64,000 nucleotides of DNA from Nymphaea colorata (taxonomy: Eukaryota; Streptophyta; Magnoliopsida; Nymphaeales; Nymphaeaceae), in contig NC_045143.1 in the NCBI RefSeq assembly GCF_008831285.2, positions 18,689,655 to 18,753,654 on the forward strand, read 5' to 3'. The notes beneath the pieces were generated by a model. That model was not told where the DNA came from, searched no databases, and worked only from the letters and a program-made list of their open reading frames with translations. A program made the position numbers and the translations under genes. Positions 10,749 through 21,851 of the stretch are shown here, one piece after another (position 1 is the first letter of the stretch; the number at the start of each line of letters is the position of its first letter).

Positions 10749-12821
10749 TTAGATAGAAGATGTATTACCTTTTAACCTTTCCCACACTTGTAGGCCTTCT
10801 GGATGAACGTTTACAAAATGCTTCACAAATCGTGCATCTGAACAAGCAAGAATTGTGCTTAAAGACAACATGGGTCTGACAAAACCTCTTTCTGTGAGCC
10901 AGTTATACATTGAAACCCTGAGTTTAATCCTTTCAGGATCATAGCAAAGAAGTGATGGAAATGTGACTATTGTCTGCAATGGATAATTTAAACTATTTAC
11001 AAGAATGTCAATTTTCTTCATAATGACATCAGAAGATTGATTAAGCACTGGAGGAGATACTTTGATCATTTTAACAACGTCTTGGCAATCCATTCCCGCT
11101 TTCACAAGGCAATCAAATCTTTCCTGCAGCTCATCTCCCCTTCCACGGAATCGCCTGAAGGCTACTGCCATTTCATCTGAATTCTCTGGAAACCCAAGTC
11201 TCAGCAAGAACTCCGTCTTTTGATATCGAGCTTTATCCTCCTCACCAGTCCCAGGGAGGGGTCTCACCTTTCTCCCCTTAACCCATTGACTCAATTGATT
11301 AGGATCCTCGAGAATAATTGTGCATAGCCTCTTTCTTCCCACGTTCAACTCTGACAGCAGCACACAAGCTTTCTTGAAACAACATGAACCCAGAAGCTGT
11401 GGATGGCTGCGAACAATTTTAGCAATGTCCTCTCTTTTCATCTCAATTTCATTAAGGAAGTGAATACCCTGCCAGAAATTCTTTACAAAATTTCCAACTG
11501 CAACTTCAGGGAACTCGAAGAGAATGCTCATTATCTCGTTCATCCTAAGGCCTGATTTCAGAAACAGAGTAATGAGTGTATAAGTCTTACTTCCAGAAGC
11601 GTCAAATAAAAATTCACAGTGCTTCCTAAGAAGTTCACCCAGATCCTTCTTGCTGCAACCAAATTCTTTAAGATGCTTCATCAGCCGAAGAATGTTACTC
11701 CAATCATATGAGCTCTTCTCAGAAACACACCCACCAAGCCAGTCATATTCTATCCCCATATCTTTGAATTCTTCAAGAACCTTTGCAAAGCTCGAGTTTA
11801 CATCACCGACCAAAAGTAAAGGGCATGAGACAATAAGCTTAATTATAGTACTGGAGTTCAATCCTAGCATTTCATAAGATCTTATCTTGGACTGTAAGAT
11901 TCCATAATCATACCTAAATACCTCCCTTGCTTCCAAATATACCCTTCCCAATTTAATGCGAGGGACACCATAGTTGCACAGAACATGATAATTTTCAAGC
12001 AATAGCCGATCATCACAGAGGAACAACAGACCTTTTGGAAGAAATGGAGCAAATTCCGAGGGCCTCAAGCCTATACTTTCAAAGAAAGGTTCAAATTCAT
12101 TGATGGGATGGTAGCGAAAGAACCTAATCAAGGCATGTTTTATTTCCTGTTCATCTCCAACAACAGAAAGGAGTTTCCGAATGAAATCCGGTGAGTTCTT
12201 GCTCATGTGATCTGCATCAGTAAAATGCAAACCTCTGGTGCAGTGTAGATAGTCCAGAACCGCATCTTGAGCAGCATCCCGTCCTTTCCGAGAGATGCGG
12301 CCAGGGTTTTGTTCCACAGAAATGGTGATTTCACGTGGAATATTCATCTGGGCGGCGTCAAAAGTGTTGGTTCGACGAAACAAAAAAGCGTTTCTACTAA
12401 AACTCAAAGCTTTCCCAGGAAACAGCATGCTGCCCGAAGCATAAACTTGTGACCTAATGCCCTCTACATCATAGACAGCGAAGCCAAGCAAGCAGGCAGG
12501 CCTAAGATTATTGAAAAGGCTCAGTGTGAGGGCCCTTCCAGGAAATAATGTGTTCCTGGAGAAACTGTGAAATCGTCTCGGAGAGTTTCTGCCTTCAAAG
12601 ACAACCCTTTCAACAACACGATCAGTCCTAGTATCATTAATAACAAAAGGGGTTGGCTTCAAGATTCGTTCGCTATTAGAAAGCACGGCCGTTCTAGTTG
12701 CCTTCTCGAGCTCTGCCGAGTAATTTCTCTCACAGGAAAGTGACTTCTCAGCAATATAGGCGGCTCCGACATTGTGGTAAGAACGTGACCAGCCCATCGA
12801 ACGAGAGAACACAAAGCCCAT
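10749..12821 (-). CDS. Organelle-type mTERF protein
   Basis: This is an intronless 690-residue frame. Plant mTERF proteins are helical-repeat nucleic-acid-binding proteins that act in plastid or mitochondrial transcription and RNA metabolism. The N-terminal ~170 residues are Arg/Ser-rich with few acidic residues, as expected for a transit peptide plus linker. The rest shows tandem mTERF-type helices with the usual proline signatures: LIVSCPLLLVGDV, ILFEFPEVAVGNF, IVRSHPQLLG, IILEDPNQLSQW, MIKVSPPVLNQSS and IVTFPSLLCYDPERIKLR. I chose the ATG at 12821 because the frame upstream has no ATG and reads into a receptor-kinase relic; the next ATG is only nine codons downstream. It most resembles the long plant mTERFs of the At5g06810/At4g19650 type, but I cannot assign an ortholog. 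The target organelle is not determined. Confidence 0.88.
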   Translation of the reverse strand: MGFVFSRSMGWSRSYHNVGAAYIAEKSLSCERNYSAELEKATRTAVLSNSERILKPTPFVINDTRTDRVVERVVFEGRNSPRRFHSFSRNTLFPGRALTLSLFNNLRPACLLGFAVYDVEGIRSQVYASGSMLFPGKALSFSRNAFLFRRTNTFDAAQMNIPREITISVEQNPGRISRKGRDAAQDAVLDYLHCTRGLHFTDADHMSKNSPDFIRKLLSVVGDEQEIKHALIRFFRYHPINEFEPFFESIGLRPSEFAPFLPKGLLFLCDDRLLLENYHVLCNYGVPRIKLGRVYLEAREVFRYDYGILQSKIRSYEMLGLNSSTIIKLIVSCPLLLVGDVNSSFAKVLEEFKDMGIEYDWLGGCVSEKSSYDWSNILRLMKHLKEFGCSKKDLGELLRKHCEFLFDASGSKTYTLITLFLKSGLRMNEIMSILFEFPEVAVGNFVKNFWQGIHFLNEIEMKREDIAKIVRSHPQLLGSCCFKKACVLLSELNVGRKRLCTIILEDPNQLSQWVKGRKVRPLPGTGEEDKARYQKTEFLLRLGFPENSDEMAVAFRRFRGRGDELQERFDCLVKAGMDCQDVVKMIKVSPPVLNQSSDVIMKKIDILVNSLNYPLQTIVTFPSLLCYDPERIKLRVSMYNWLTERGFVRPMLSLSTILACSDARFVKHFVNVHPEGLQVWERLKGNTSSI

Positions 12822-12844
12822 CGAAGGAGAGAGCAGAAGGAAAA

Positions 12845-13005
12845 AGAGAAAGGCATGAGCAGGCGGTTTACCAATCAAGAGCTTGAAAAGCAGAACGCCC
12901 AGACTGTAAGCATCTGCTTTCTGTGAAAACCACTTGGGGTCAGTTACCTCTGGCTCGTGCTCGGCAGCCGATTACAAGGTTGGCAGATGGTGCAGCAATC
13001 GTGGG
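12845..13005 (-). pseudogene. Receptor-like kinase domain fragment directly upstream of mTERF
   Basis: Read on the minus strand, the frame feeding into the mTERF gene carries EPEVTDPKWFSQKADAYS followed by LGVLLFKLLIGKPPAHAF. This matches kinase subdomains VIII-IX of the RLK/At1g48480-like group, whose family pattern is APEVTDxxxxSQKADVYSFGVLLLELLTGKAPTHA. Just upstream, in another frame, APSANLVIGCRA resembles the preceding activation-segment tract of the same group, so one frameshift lies near 12957. Only about 50 codons survive and there is no catalytic loop, so it is a relic. Whether it is transcribed as part of the mTERF 5' UTR is unknown. Confidence 0.75.
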
Positions 13006-14139
13006 TGCGATCATTCAGGTCTCTGCGACAGGGAGAGAGAGGGAGAGGGGCACTCAGAGAGTGTGCAGAGAGAGGCGAAACGGGGAGGGAGGGGCTCGGA
13101 GGTAAGGTTCGGGGAAGGGAGGGCGGGAAGAGAGAGCGGGCGAGAGGACGGACCCGACAAAATCAAAGCCCGGTCTTGCCGCTGATTTCAGCTTCTTTGG
13201 TGAGCCCCAGAATTACAGAGCAAATTTATGTGTTTTGTTTTCTAACCACTTGTATGGTACCCTCGAGAGTCTGGTTAAAATGGACGTACTTATTCTGATT
13301 TGGCATGGCAACGGCATAGCTTTTGATCCTAAAACTAAAGGAAAGGAAGAGGCCACCATATATATGGTAGATATTTCATTTAAGACGAGGGTGGTATGTA
13401 TATATACATATGTATGACTTTATGCATTTTTCGTGTAAGTTATGGAGTATATCATTATCTAGAACTATTTTGCATGTCAGTGGAAGGATATGATGATGTG
13501 ATATTCTTATGAAGGTATGCACACGCACGATGAGTCCTAAATGTATGGTTCACCGGAAAAGTCTAATGTATGGATCATCGTATTTGATTTAGATAATTAA
13601 CTTATGTATTCCCATTGCAATGTTCAAAGGAACTGGGCAAGTAATTCCGTCTCCTCGAGTCAGTCTGACTGGTCATTAGAGAGTGAAGCCAAAGTATTGT
13701 TTATGCACAACTAGGTTAACATATATGTGAAAACTACATGTTTCAATTTGGGTTTAGCTATATCTGCAATGCAAAAGCTTTTAGTATAAGGATACTTTCT
13801 TGACTTTGAATAGAAAATGTAATCTCATTAATCGAAACATTGTATTCATCATTATTAACTTAATTGACTATTGTAAATACTAAGTACTTTCTATCTTATG
13901 CAAGTTAGAGAGGGCAAACCGGAGCCTTTATGTGCTGAATTTTATTATGACAAACAAGTTATAAAAAAACAACTATCATAATATGGTAACAAGTGGTTGA
14001 TATCCCTTGATTCATAATCTAGTTTCCAATGTTTTTTCAACATTTTTAGTCTCGAAATGCCAAATTCCTAACCCTTGAGCAAAATTGGAATCTCTAAATT
14101 TTTTCCTAGACTCGAGATCCAAATCTCAACCATGATTCT
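13006..14139. other. Intergenic DNA upstream of mTERF
   Basis: The first 140 bases on the left are GA-rich (CT-rich on the mTERF strand), which would suit a 5' UTR or promoter of the leftward gene. The rest is AT-rich with no coding signal on either strand. Confidence 0.35.
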
Positions 14140-14740
14140 CTCTATTTCAGATCCATTCTAGACCCATATTTTATTTTCAGATCCACATTAACCCAATTCT
14201 ATCTTGGCATTTCATATCCAAACTATGTCTTCTTATCAATTCTGGATATGTATTCTATTTTCAGATGTATTTTCAGCTCCATATCATGTATTCATACACA
14301 TTTTGGATCTAAATCATACTTCTATATTCATTTCTGATCCACATCATGTTTTCAGATTCATTTTTCAGCTAAATCCATCCATCAAGTTTGGTTCTAGCTG
14401 ATTTCTCTAGATTAGGTCCACATCTGGGCTCTTCCATTCTTTTGATCCAATCCCAACCTAAATCCCAGATTCTTTGACCTATATCTAGCCTTGATTCCCA
14501 AGTCAAATCAAATCCTAGCCTTTTTGTCCATGTCTAGTACCTCTAGGATCCAAAACTGAGCCTTAGATCCAAAAGTTCGACCACATATTCAAAACTGAGC
14601 CTTAGATCCAAACTCTCTGTCCAAAATCCAAACACATATCCAAAATAGAGTTCAAGGTCCAAATTCAAATTCCATAGTTCTATCTAAATCCAGATTTAAA
14701 TACAAGATTCAAATCCAAATCCTTATTAAAAAAAACAAAC
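14140..14740. repeat. Degenerate TTTCAGATCCA / GATCCAAAT repeat tract
   Basis: The tract is filled with irregular variants of TTTTCAGATCCACATCATG and then GATCCAAA. An obvious local duplication is CAAAACTGAGCCTTAGATCC, present at about 14550 and again at about 14587. The period is irregular and there is no coding signal. It looks like an old, slipped tandem repeat. Confidence 0.45.
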
Positions 14741-16809
14741 AAGTTATTAAAAAATAATTCCATGAAAATTGCAAGATGTGCATAAACCTACTCTAGTCTT
14801 TCCTTTTGAGTTTTGATTTGAGTTTCTATAGATTAAATAGGAAGTCAACGAGCTTATGGAGAATACAAAAGATTCTGAAACTTAACATAATCATGGAAAT
14901 ATTTAACAAGATGTGCCTTGAATCCCTCAATCCTTGGAACTCTCACCTTAAAAATCAATATAAACCCATGTTTCTTCTCTTTGACACACATGCTAAGTGT
15001 TAGAGCTCTCCCACTACACTTTAACTCCTTGAGCTGTTGAACTCTTTCCTCCTTCAACCTCTCTCTCTCTCTTACTCTTCCCTCTTTTCATCTCTTCTAT
15101 TTTGATATTCTTTATCTTCAATTTCAAGCATCTGTTTCCAATAGGAACAACCTTGAAGGAGTTTGTGGTGGACTCGTTGAGATCGTCTTTAACCCATCAG
15201 AGCCACTCTCAAGAAGTCTCTTTGCGTGGAAGAGCAAAGGAGTCATCTCCTCTTCAAATCCATTGTCACAAGGTATGTAGACGTTATTTTTTTGTCTCTC
15301 CCTACTTAATAGCAAGTTGATGAATGTCTTAGCAATTTTCAGATTTCTCTGGGGCTAAAGACCCTCCTTGGAGTATCGGGAGCATGACCATCATTCTTTA
15401 ACTAGGCATCCACAGTAATATAGGTCAATTTATTATCTTCAATATGCTAGTTATGGAACATCCATCATATAAGAAAAGAAGAAGAAATTTTATCCATCAT
15501 ATAAGAAAAGGGGAAGAAAAACATAGGCATGGAGTTCCCTACAGGACTACACAATGGCAACTCAGATAGGCATGCTACACTGCAATCTAACCAGTGAGCT
15601 CAATCAAAATTACAAGCTAAATCTGATGAACAAGGAACTTTGGCAGGAGTACCTTCCTCTAAGTAAAGCTAATCAACAAGGAATCAGTAACAACCCCTTT
15701 TCCGGTATATAGACAAATGAAAATCAGTGCGCCTCATTACATATGGTTCACTAACAAATCTGAGTAACCCCCTATGTCTGCCAAGATTCTGTAGGAGTTG
15801 ACCCGTACCATTTCAGCCCCAATTACTATCGGGTACATTGGTTATCAGTTATAGTAAAGCAGATAAGCAAATATTTTGCAAGAAAAATGCGGAGACCAAG
15901 AAGTTTAAAGAAAATAACCATGCATCCTAAAAGGAAATTTCAAGTGAAATAAGCATCTCACAAGTACTATGTCCAGTTGCATATGCTGAATCTAGAAACC
16001 AACTTGCCCCAAAAGGTGCCTTCTTCATTCTAGCAAACCACCAGAAACAAGCTGAACTGGACATAAATGACACAGTTTTCATAAGTGAAAATGGTACTTT
16101 CAGAAATTTGCAACTGTAAAAGCAACTTATCAGAAGCACTTGATTTAACATGCCTTGAGATGTCATTACAGAATGAACATATCTAATTTCTATGATGAAT
16201 GCAAGCATTTACTTCCTCAACAGAAAAAGCCTCAAGCTATTGACACCTTTAACTCTTCTTTTTCTTTCAAGAAAAAGAAAAAGAAACATAGGTGACCATT
16301 ATCAAAGAAAAGCTATTGTAACCATTTTTTTCCATAATCAATTAAAGATTGATGATCAGCGGCAGAATTTCTTGTAAAATTTGCAAGGCCTTTGGGGGTT
16401 AAAGAGTCCAAGAGAAAATTCTTAATTCAGACACAATTAAAATACTCATTAGACAAAAGTGCCATGCCTGTGTGTGCATGTGTGTGGGTGCACGCATGCA
16501 CCTGTGACCTAGTAGGAGGGCCAACATTATGGGTGGAAGTGCACCAAATAAAACTGGTTTATAAGAGACACATGGTCCCCAAAAACAAAAAACATGCCAA
16601 AGAATAAACAGTAAATTGAAACACACAAAATACAAAAGGTTTGCCACAATGAAATTGAATCATGCATTGAATTATCATTTGTCACCAAAAGATTCCTCCT
16701 TGCTTTCAAAACTACAAAAAATACATAATCACAAACAAACTACAATGCTAATATGTTATGAAAAACAAAATGAATGATTAAACTTTAGCATTAAACAATG
16801 AACATCTTG
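14741..16809. other. Unassigned intergenic DNA
   Basis: No gene is supported. A CT-rich tract at 15060-15085 and the stretch to about 15400 look like an LTR or leader fragment, but I found no partner, PBS or coding domain. A TG/TGCA-rich simple patch lies at 16467-16500. The remainder is plain AT-rich sequence. Confidence 0.3.
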
Positions 16810-19800
16810 CATTTCGCATGAATTGTCTTCATCATGAATTCAACTCTTTGTACAAACTAGTGCTTCAATAGTTTAAGAGTGGTTGAACATGGATAGTCAT
16901 TAATGATTCTTCCAGTTATACTGAATGTAGACTTAGATGCAACTGTGGATATAGGAATTGCTAATATATTTTGAGTCGTTTTGGATAAAGCTCTACATTT
17001 ACTTTCATTTGCCTTCTACCAAGCAATATATTGAAGTCTTCATTAGGCCGATGTCATTCTATTGAATCAATTAAATATGGTTCCAGATATGTGCAAGGTA
17101 CTTGAGGAGATGTAGAACTCATGTGATATGTGAAAAAGACATCTTTTAAAAAATCTCTATCTTCTTCACTTTCTAATATGGTGTTGTCTGCATTTTCATT
17201 TTCTTCATCATTTGTACCATACATATTTTTAGGGGTGCACAACGAGTCGAGGTACATGAGCTCGACTCGTAAGCGAGTTCGAGTTGGATCATTAGTTAAA
17301 CAAGTCTAGTTCCGGCGGGAAACTTCTTTTTCAGCTTTAACTTTTGTTTTAGGGTTTTCTTTTTTGTTCTCCCTCTCTCCGACTCCGACTCTCCCTCTCT
17401 GGCTCTCTCCTACTTCTCCTTCTCTTCTTTGTCTACTCTGCTGCAGCCTCGCATTTCACCATTTTCTCCTCTGGCTGCCTCCTGTTTCGCGGGCGATATT
17501 TTGTTTCTTCGTCGGCATTCTGTTTCTCCAGTGACATCCAACTCAAAGGCCGTGCATCCTGCTCCGACGGTGTCCCATTTCTCTGGCGTCGTCCTGCTTC
17601 TGCGACGTCCTTCTCCTCCTTCGACCACCTTCTCTGTTGTGGTTGTTTCAGGTATGGCTCTGCCGTCCATCTCTCTCGCTCTCTCTCTCTCTGTGTGTGT
17701 GTCTCCGTCTCTCTCTCTTTCTTTGTTGCTCTTTCTATGTCTAAACCTGTGTTTGATGGGTGATTTTGGTTTCTCTGGTGTCATGTAGCTGTTCCGGAGA
17801 TCTGTCGCCATTCTGGTGACCTGCTGCTTTGATCAACGTTGAGCGTCTTTCAGGTACCTTCCTTTGAGCTCCTACCTTTGAGCGTCTCTCATATATTACC
17901 CTGGTTTTTCTTTTACTATGCTTTTATTGTCTTTTCTTCTTCTTCTTCTGTTTGTGCTTCTCTCTATTTTTTTACATTTGTTTCCTATTTCATTTCCCTA
18001 ATCTGTCTAACAGATGCGCTTTTCCCTCTATTATGTTCATTTCCCCCTTTTTATATTCAAATTGCACATCAATGAACTACGACTGGTTGATTACCATCAT
18101 CCCCCTATTGTGTTCATTCTCCCCCTTTCCCCCTTTTTATATCATCATAGCATATTTTCTTTTATTTTCTTTTATACTCTGTTTTCAAGCAAATCGGTTG
18201 TATACATATTAGTTTTAAAGGGTATTATTTATAATTAAGTTTGATATGCTATGATTAGTCTTGATTCACCAAATAATATCTTTGTCACAAGATGTAAGTA
18301 TATGCCGAAGGCTCAATGAAATAAATAGAGTGTGTTTCTCATTCTCTACACATGGCAGGACTTTCTTTCCCTCTTCCCATTTTATTACTTGCAACATTTT
18401 TGCTCTGTTTTATTCTACTGCAACTCTATTCTTTCAGAACGAAACTAAGATAAAATTGAGACTATCATTTGTTCTCGTATCAATTGAACACAAACCAGAA
18501 TTTTGCTGGTCAATTGATAATAGTGAAACTTAGTTTGATGATGCATGAATTGGCTCACATGATTAACAATAAGGCACCTTCTTGGTTTTATGGAAACCAA
18601 GTTTTACGGAATCCTAGTTAAAGACTCAGTTTTAAAAACTTAGTTTAAATGTATGAATAACAAGGTACATGGGGGAGGGGCAAAAGTTAGTTTTCTTTAA
18701 AAACATTGGAGAGTTTGGTGTATAAGACCCTTTGCGATCTCATCCAAATGTGCCTCAAATGCATATTTTCTTTTAATTGACTATATGTATTTCTTTCAGG
18801 TTGATGATGAATCAAGTGAATATATATTATTAGAATGATTCAAGTTGCCTCTTGATAATGCTCGTTTTTTCTCGTTCTTTTGTTTTCTTCTTTTTCTTGA
18901 TCTAATGTGATTCTAGTGATTGTTTTTGTTGCCTCTTGCAGTTTTCAGCTTTGATTTATGATTCTAATATATCTGATATGTTGCAGCTGCCTTCTCGTAT
19001 TGCTCTAACTGGCGACATTGTATCAATTGGCAATCATAAGGTATTCCTCTAGTCTTGTTCTAAGCTACTCAAAAATTGTTCAATCTATACATGTGTCTGA
19101 TGCTGACAACAATTGTTGCATGGTTGGCTTGGACACAAGTGTGCTGACTTCTGAGCTATATGATATGGTTATGAGCATTCGTGTGGGTATATGGTCATGA
19201 GTATCACTGGAGCTGCTGACAAAAAAACATTGAAGAGAAATAAATGCACAAGAATATAGTGTACATGAACTTAAAAGTGGATGGGAATGGTGATAGTTAT
19301 TGGAGACAAATAGGTTTCATTCTTCTGTGCAAAACTTTTCTTGTTGAACTTGTTACACGGTTTTGTGAATTGCATATTTTCAGTTCGAGTGGTTGATTCC
19401 CACGTTACATTAGTTTGTGTGCAACTAGTCTCTTGTGCCTATATTCATGAGCAAATTTTCTGGTAAAACAGTTTTATTGTGGGATTATTGGTGTTCGCAT
19501 CTTGTAGTAAGAAACAACTGCATTGCTTAGACTTATCTTCTTCTAACAGTGTCAAATGATGACTAAACAGGTCCAACTTGTCAGGGATTCTCTTCAGGAG
19601 GCTATATGTTTGGAGCAGAAAGTCCTTAACCAATGCAACTATGCGGTGTCTGACATTTTCAATTCTTCTAGAATTAAATGTAAAACAAGAAGTAGCAATC
19701 TCTAGGAAATTTTAGATGGAAGTGATAATTAAAAAATCTGTAGATTCAATTTGAGTTATGGTTGTGACCAATGTACTTGTAGGTGGTGCGTATAAGCATA

Positions 19801-21851
19801 GTTTTGAGCTTAAGCATAGTTTTGAGCTCCATTGAATTTTCAATGGTTGATTATTTTTATTTGACCAACCACACGTGGTATGAAAATAATTAAGTTAACT
19901 TTTTTCCATAGTTTTAGTATGGAAGATTCTGCAATACGCTTACTGTATGTTGTACTTGAAATTTTCAGTATTTCAGGTTCACCTTCTGATTGTGTTGTCA
20001 GTTGAAGCTTGAGGAGTGTCTGCTTCTTAACCCTCTTGAAGTGAAAATTATAGAACGTTCAATAATCGTAGCTAGGAAAATGAGCATTGAAATTTGAATT
20101 TATTGGATAAATGATCTAAATATTTTGGCTGCTGATAGGTTATATTTACACTTAAGTAAACGAGTTTATTAAGCTCAACAAGTAAACGAGTTTATCGAGC
20201 TTAATCGAGCTCGAGCTCGAGCTCGACAAGTGACTATCGAGTCGAGTTCGAGCCAGTATAGTTGAGCCATATTCGAGCTTGAGCCGAGTCGAGCTCGTGG
20301 TCTTACTTAGTCGAGCCGAGTTCGAGCTGACTGAGCTCGGGCTCGACTCGGCTCGTGTTCAGCCCTACATATTTTTGTACTCAACATACAATTCATGAGG
20401 ACTGCTCTCTATTTTTTCATATTATACCATTGTATCAACTTCATTCAAAGTCCCAATCGCATACTTCAAATATCTCAATTTGAACCTAGGATCTAAGACA
20501 AATGCAATTGCAATGAGGACATTGTAGTCATTTTTTCAATATTTGTCAAATTTTTCTTGCATTTTCTATGTTAATGACCTTATATAATCATTGTCTTCCA
20601 CACGATGTCTACGCAAATGTTTGTGTACCTTCTGTATTTATTCAAAAACTACATTAACTGTTACACATCTAATGGCAGAAAAGATATTTTTAACATTACA
20701 AAATAACTTCAAAAACTAGCACAATGAAGTTGCATAAGGCCATTCATCATTAGAAAGTAAATTTATACAATTGAGATCCATAGAAGCCAAATGTTAAAAG
20801 GCGTCTTTATAGAACATGCATCTCTCAACATAACATATGTAGAGTTCCATTGAGTTGGAACATCATAGGTTAATTTCTTTGTGCCATTCAAGTCCAGTGT
20901 TCTTATACAATTCTTAAAGTATATAATCGCTTTGGTGGTCCCTTTACATATTTAACACTTTCACGAATTTTTAAAATTGTATCATGCAGATCGAATATGC
21001 ACACCACAACGAATATGCAAATGTTGCCCTTTTACTGGAATAAGATTTCTTCTTCCTAAGTTCTTTTTCAGTGTAGTTAATGCACAATTATCCTTCGAAC
21101 AATTGTCAGCAGTAATAAAAAATAACTTTGACTGAATGTTTCATTTAGAGATGCATTTTGATAAAACTTCACACAAGCTATTTGCATTATATGGTGGAGG
21201 TACATGCATAAAATTGAACATATGAAAATGCAACTTCCAATATCTATCAATATATTATCCCATCACACATAAATAACCCAATGTTTGCTATGAAGTCCAC
21301 ATATCAAATATCAATAAAACTATTGCATAATTATTTATAAATCCTTCAAATCACATTTTCTTAACATTGGCATAATATCTGTTTTCAATGTTCTTCTAGA
21401 AAATGGAACAAACCTTGTATAACAAGCTTAAAGAAGTTTGTTATGATATTTATATTATACCAAATTGCACGAAAGCTCATGTACTATTACACACTTTGAC
21501 ATTAGCTTTCTTAATAGAGTCAATGTCAAATTTTTGTATATATAGAAAAGTTGCACTAGAGTCACAGTTCTTTGTTTTTTTCATTGATTTTTCTATTTAA
21601 ACATGATTTTAGATGCCGACTTAAATGACTAGTTCCAATAGCATTGCATCATTTCAGTTGTTTTCTACAATGTTTATTTTGGCAAATTATTTTCTTTTAT
21701 ATTTAACCAATGTAAAATCAATCTATACTTTTGAAGTCATTTTTCTCTTGGAGACAACTTCTCTCTTAGTAGATGAGTATGATTCGATTGATTCCATAAT
21801 AGGAGTTGGACAATATTCTTTATCAAAAAAACTAGAAGACATAACTAACAT
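16810..21851 (-). pseudogene. Dead hAT-family transposase, split by a later insertion
   Basis: Read on the minus strand from the ATG at 21851, the order of motifs is that of a plant hAT transposase. These are an N-terminal KRKMTSKV leading into a BED-type zinc finger (CNAIGTSHLSRHLKSC, about 21601-21648), a SRRTLKTDI tract, TADNCSKDNCA, GQHLHIRCGVHI, VPTQWNSTYVML, MQEKFDKY and VLDPRFKLRYLKYA. The C-terminal dimerisation region lies near 16870-17040 and contains IPISTVASKSTFSITGRIIN. Stops and frameshifts occur throughout. The reading V-E-Y-K-N-M is broken at 20376 by the 17231-20366 element and resumes with N-M-Y-G-T at 17230, which proves the order of events. The element's own TIRs were not found. 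Confidence 0.85.
17231..20366. mobile_element. 3136-bp TIR element nested in the hAT transposase (10-bp target duplication)
   Basis: The ends are inverted: AGGGGTGCACAACGAGTCGAG on the left, against AGGGCTGAACACGAGCCGAG read inwards from the right. Both are followed by subterminal GAGCTCGAGTTCGAGC words. The flanks carry the same ACATATTTTT at 17221-17230 and 20367-20376. The interior has no transposase I can recognise. The left third is CT-rich (17335-17730) and reads like promoter/exon-type DNA with possible splice sites, while the rest is AT-rich. It is therefore non-autonomous. The 10-bp duplication is longer than the usual 8 bp of hAT and near the 9-11 bp of Mutator-like elements, so the superfamily is open. 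Confidence 0.8.

Noticed and set aside
12822-12878. A 19-codon upstream extension of the mTERF frame
   Set aside because: It has no ATG and its start would fall in the receptor-kinase relic; the ATG at 12821 is the better start.
17429-17788. A 119-codon plus-strand frame and a 133-codon antisense frame
   Set aside because: Both follow from CT-rich simple sequence (runs of Ser/Leu or Arg/Glu) and have no domain.
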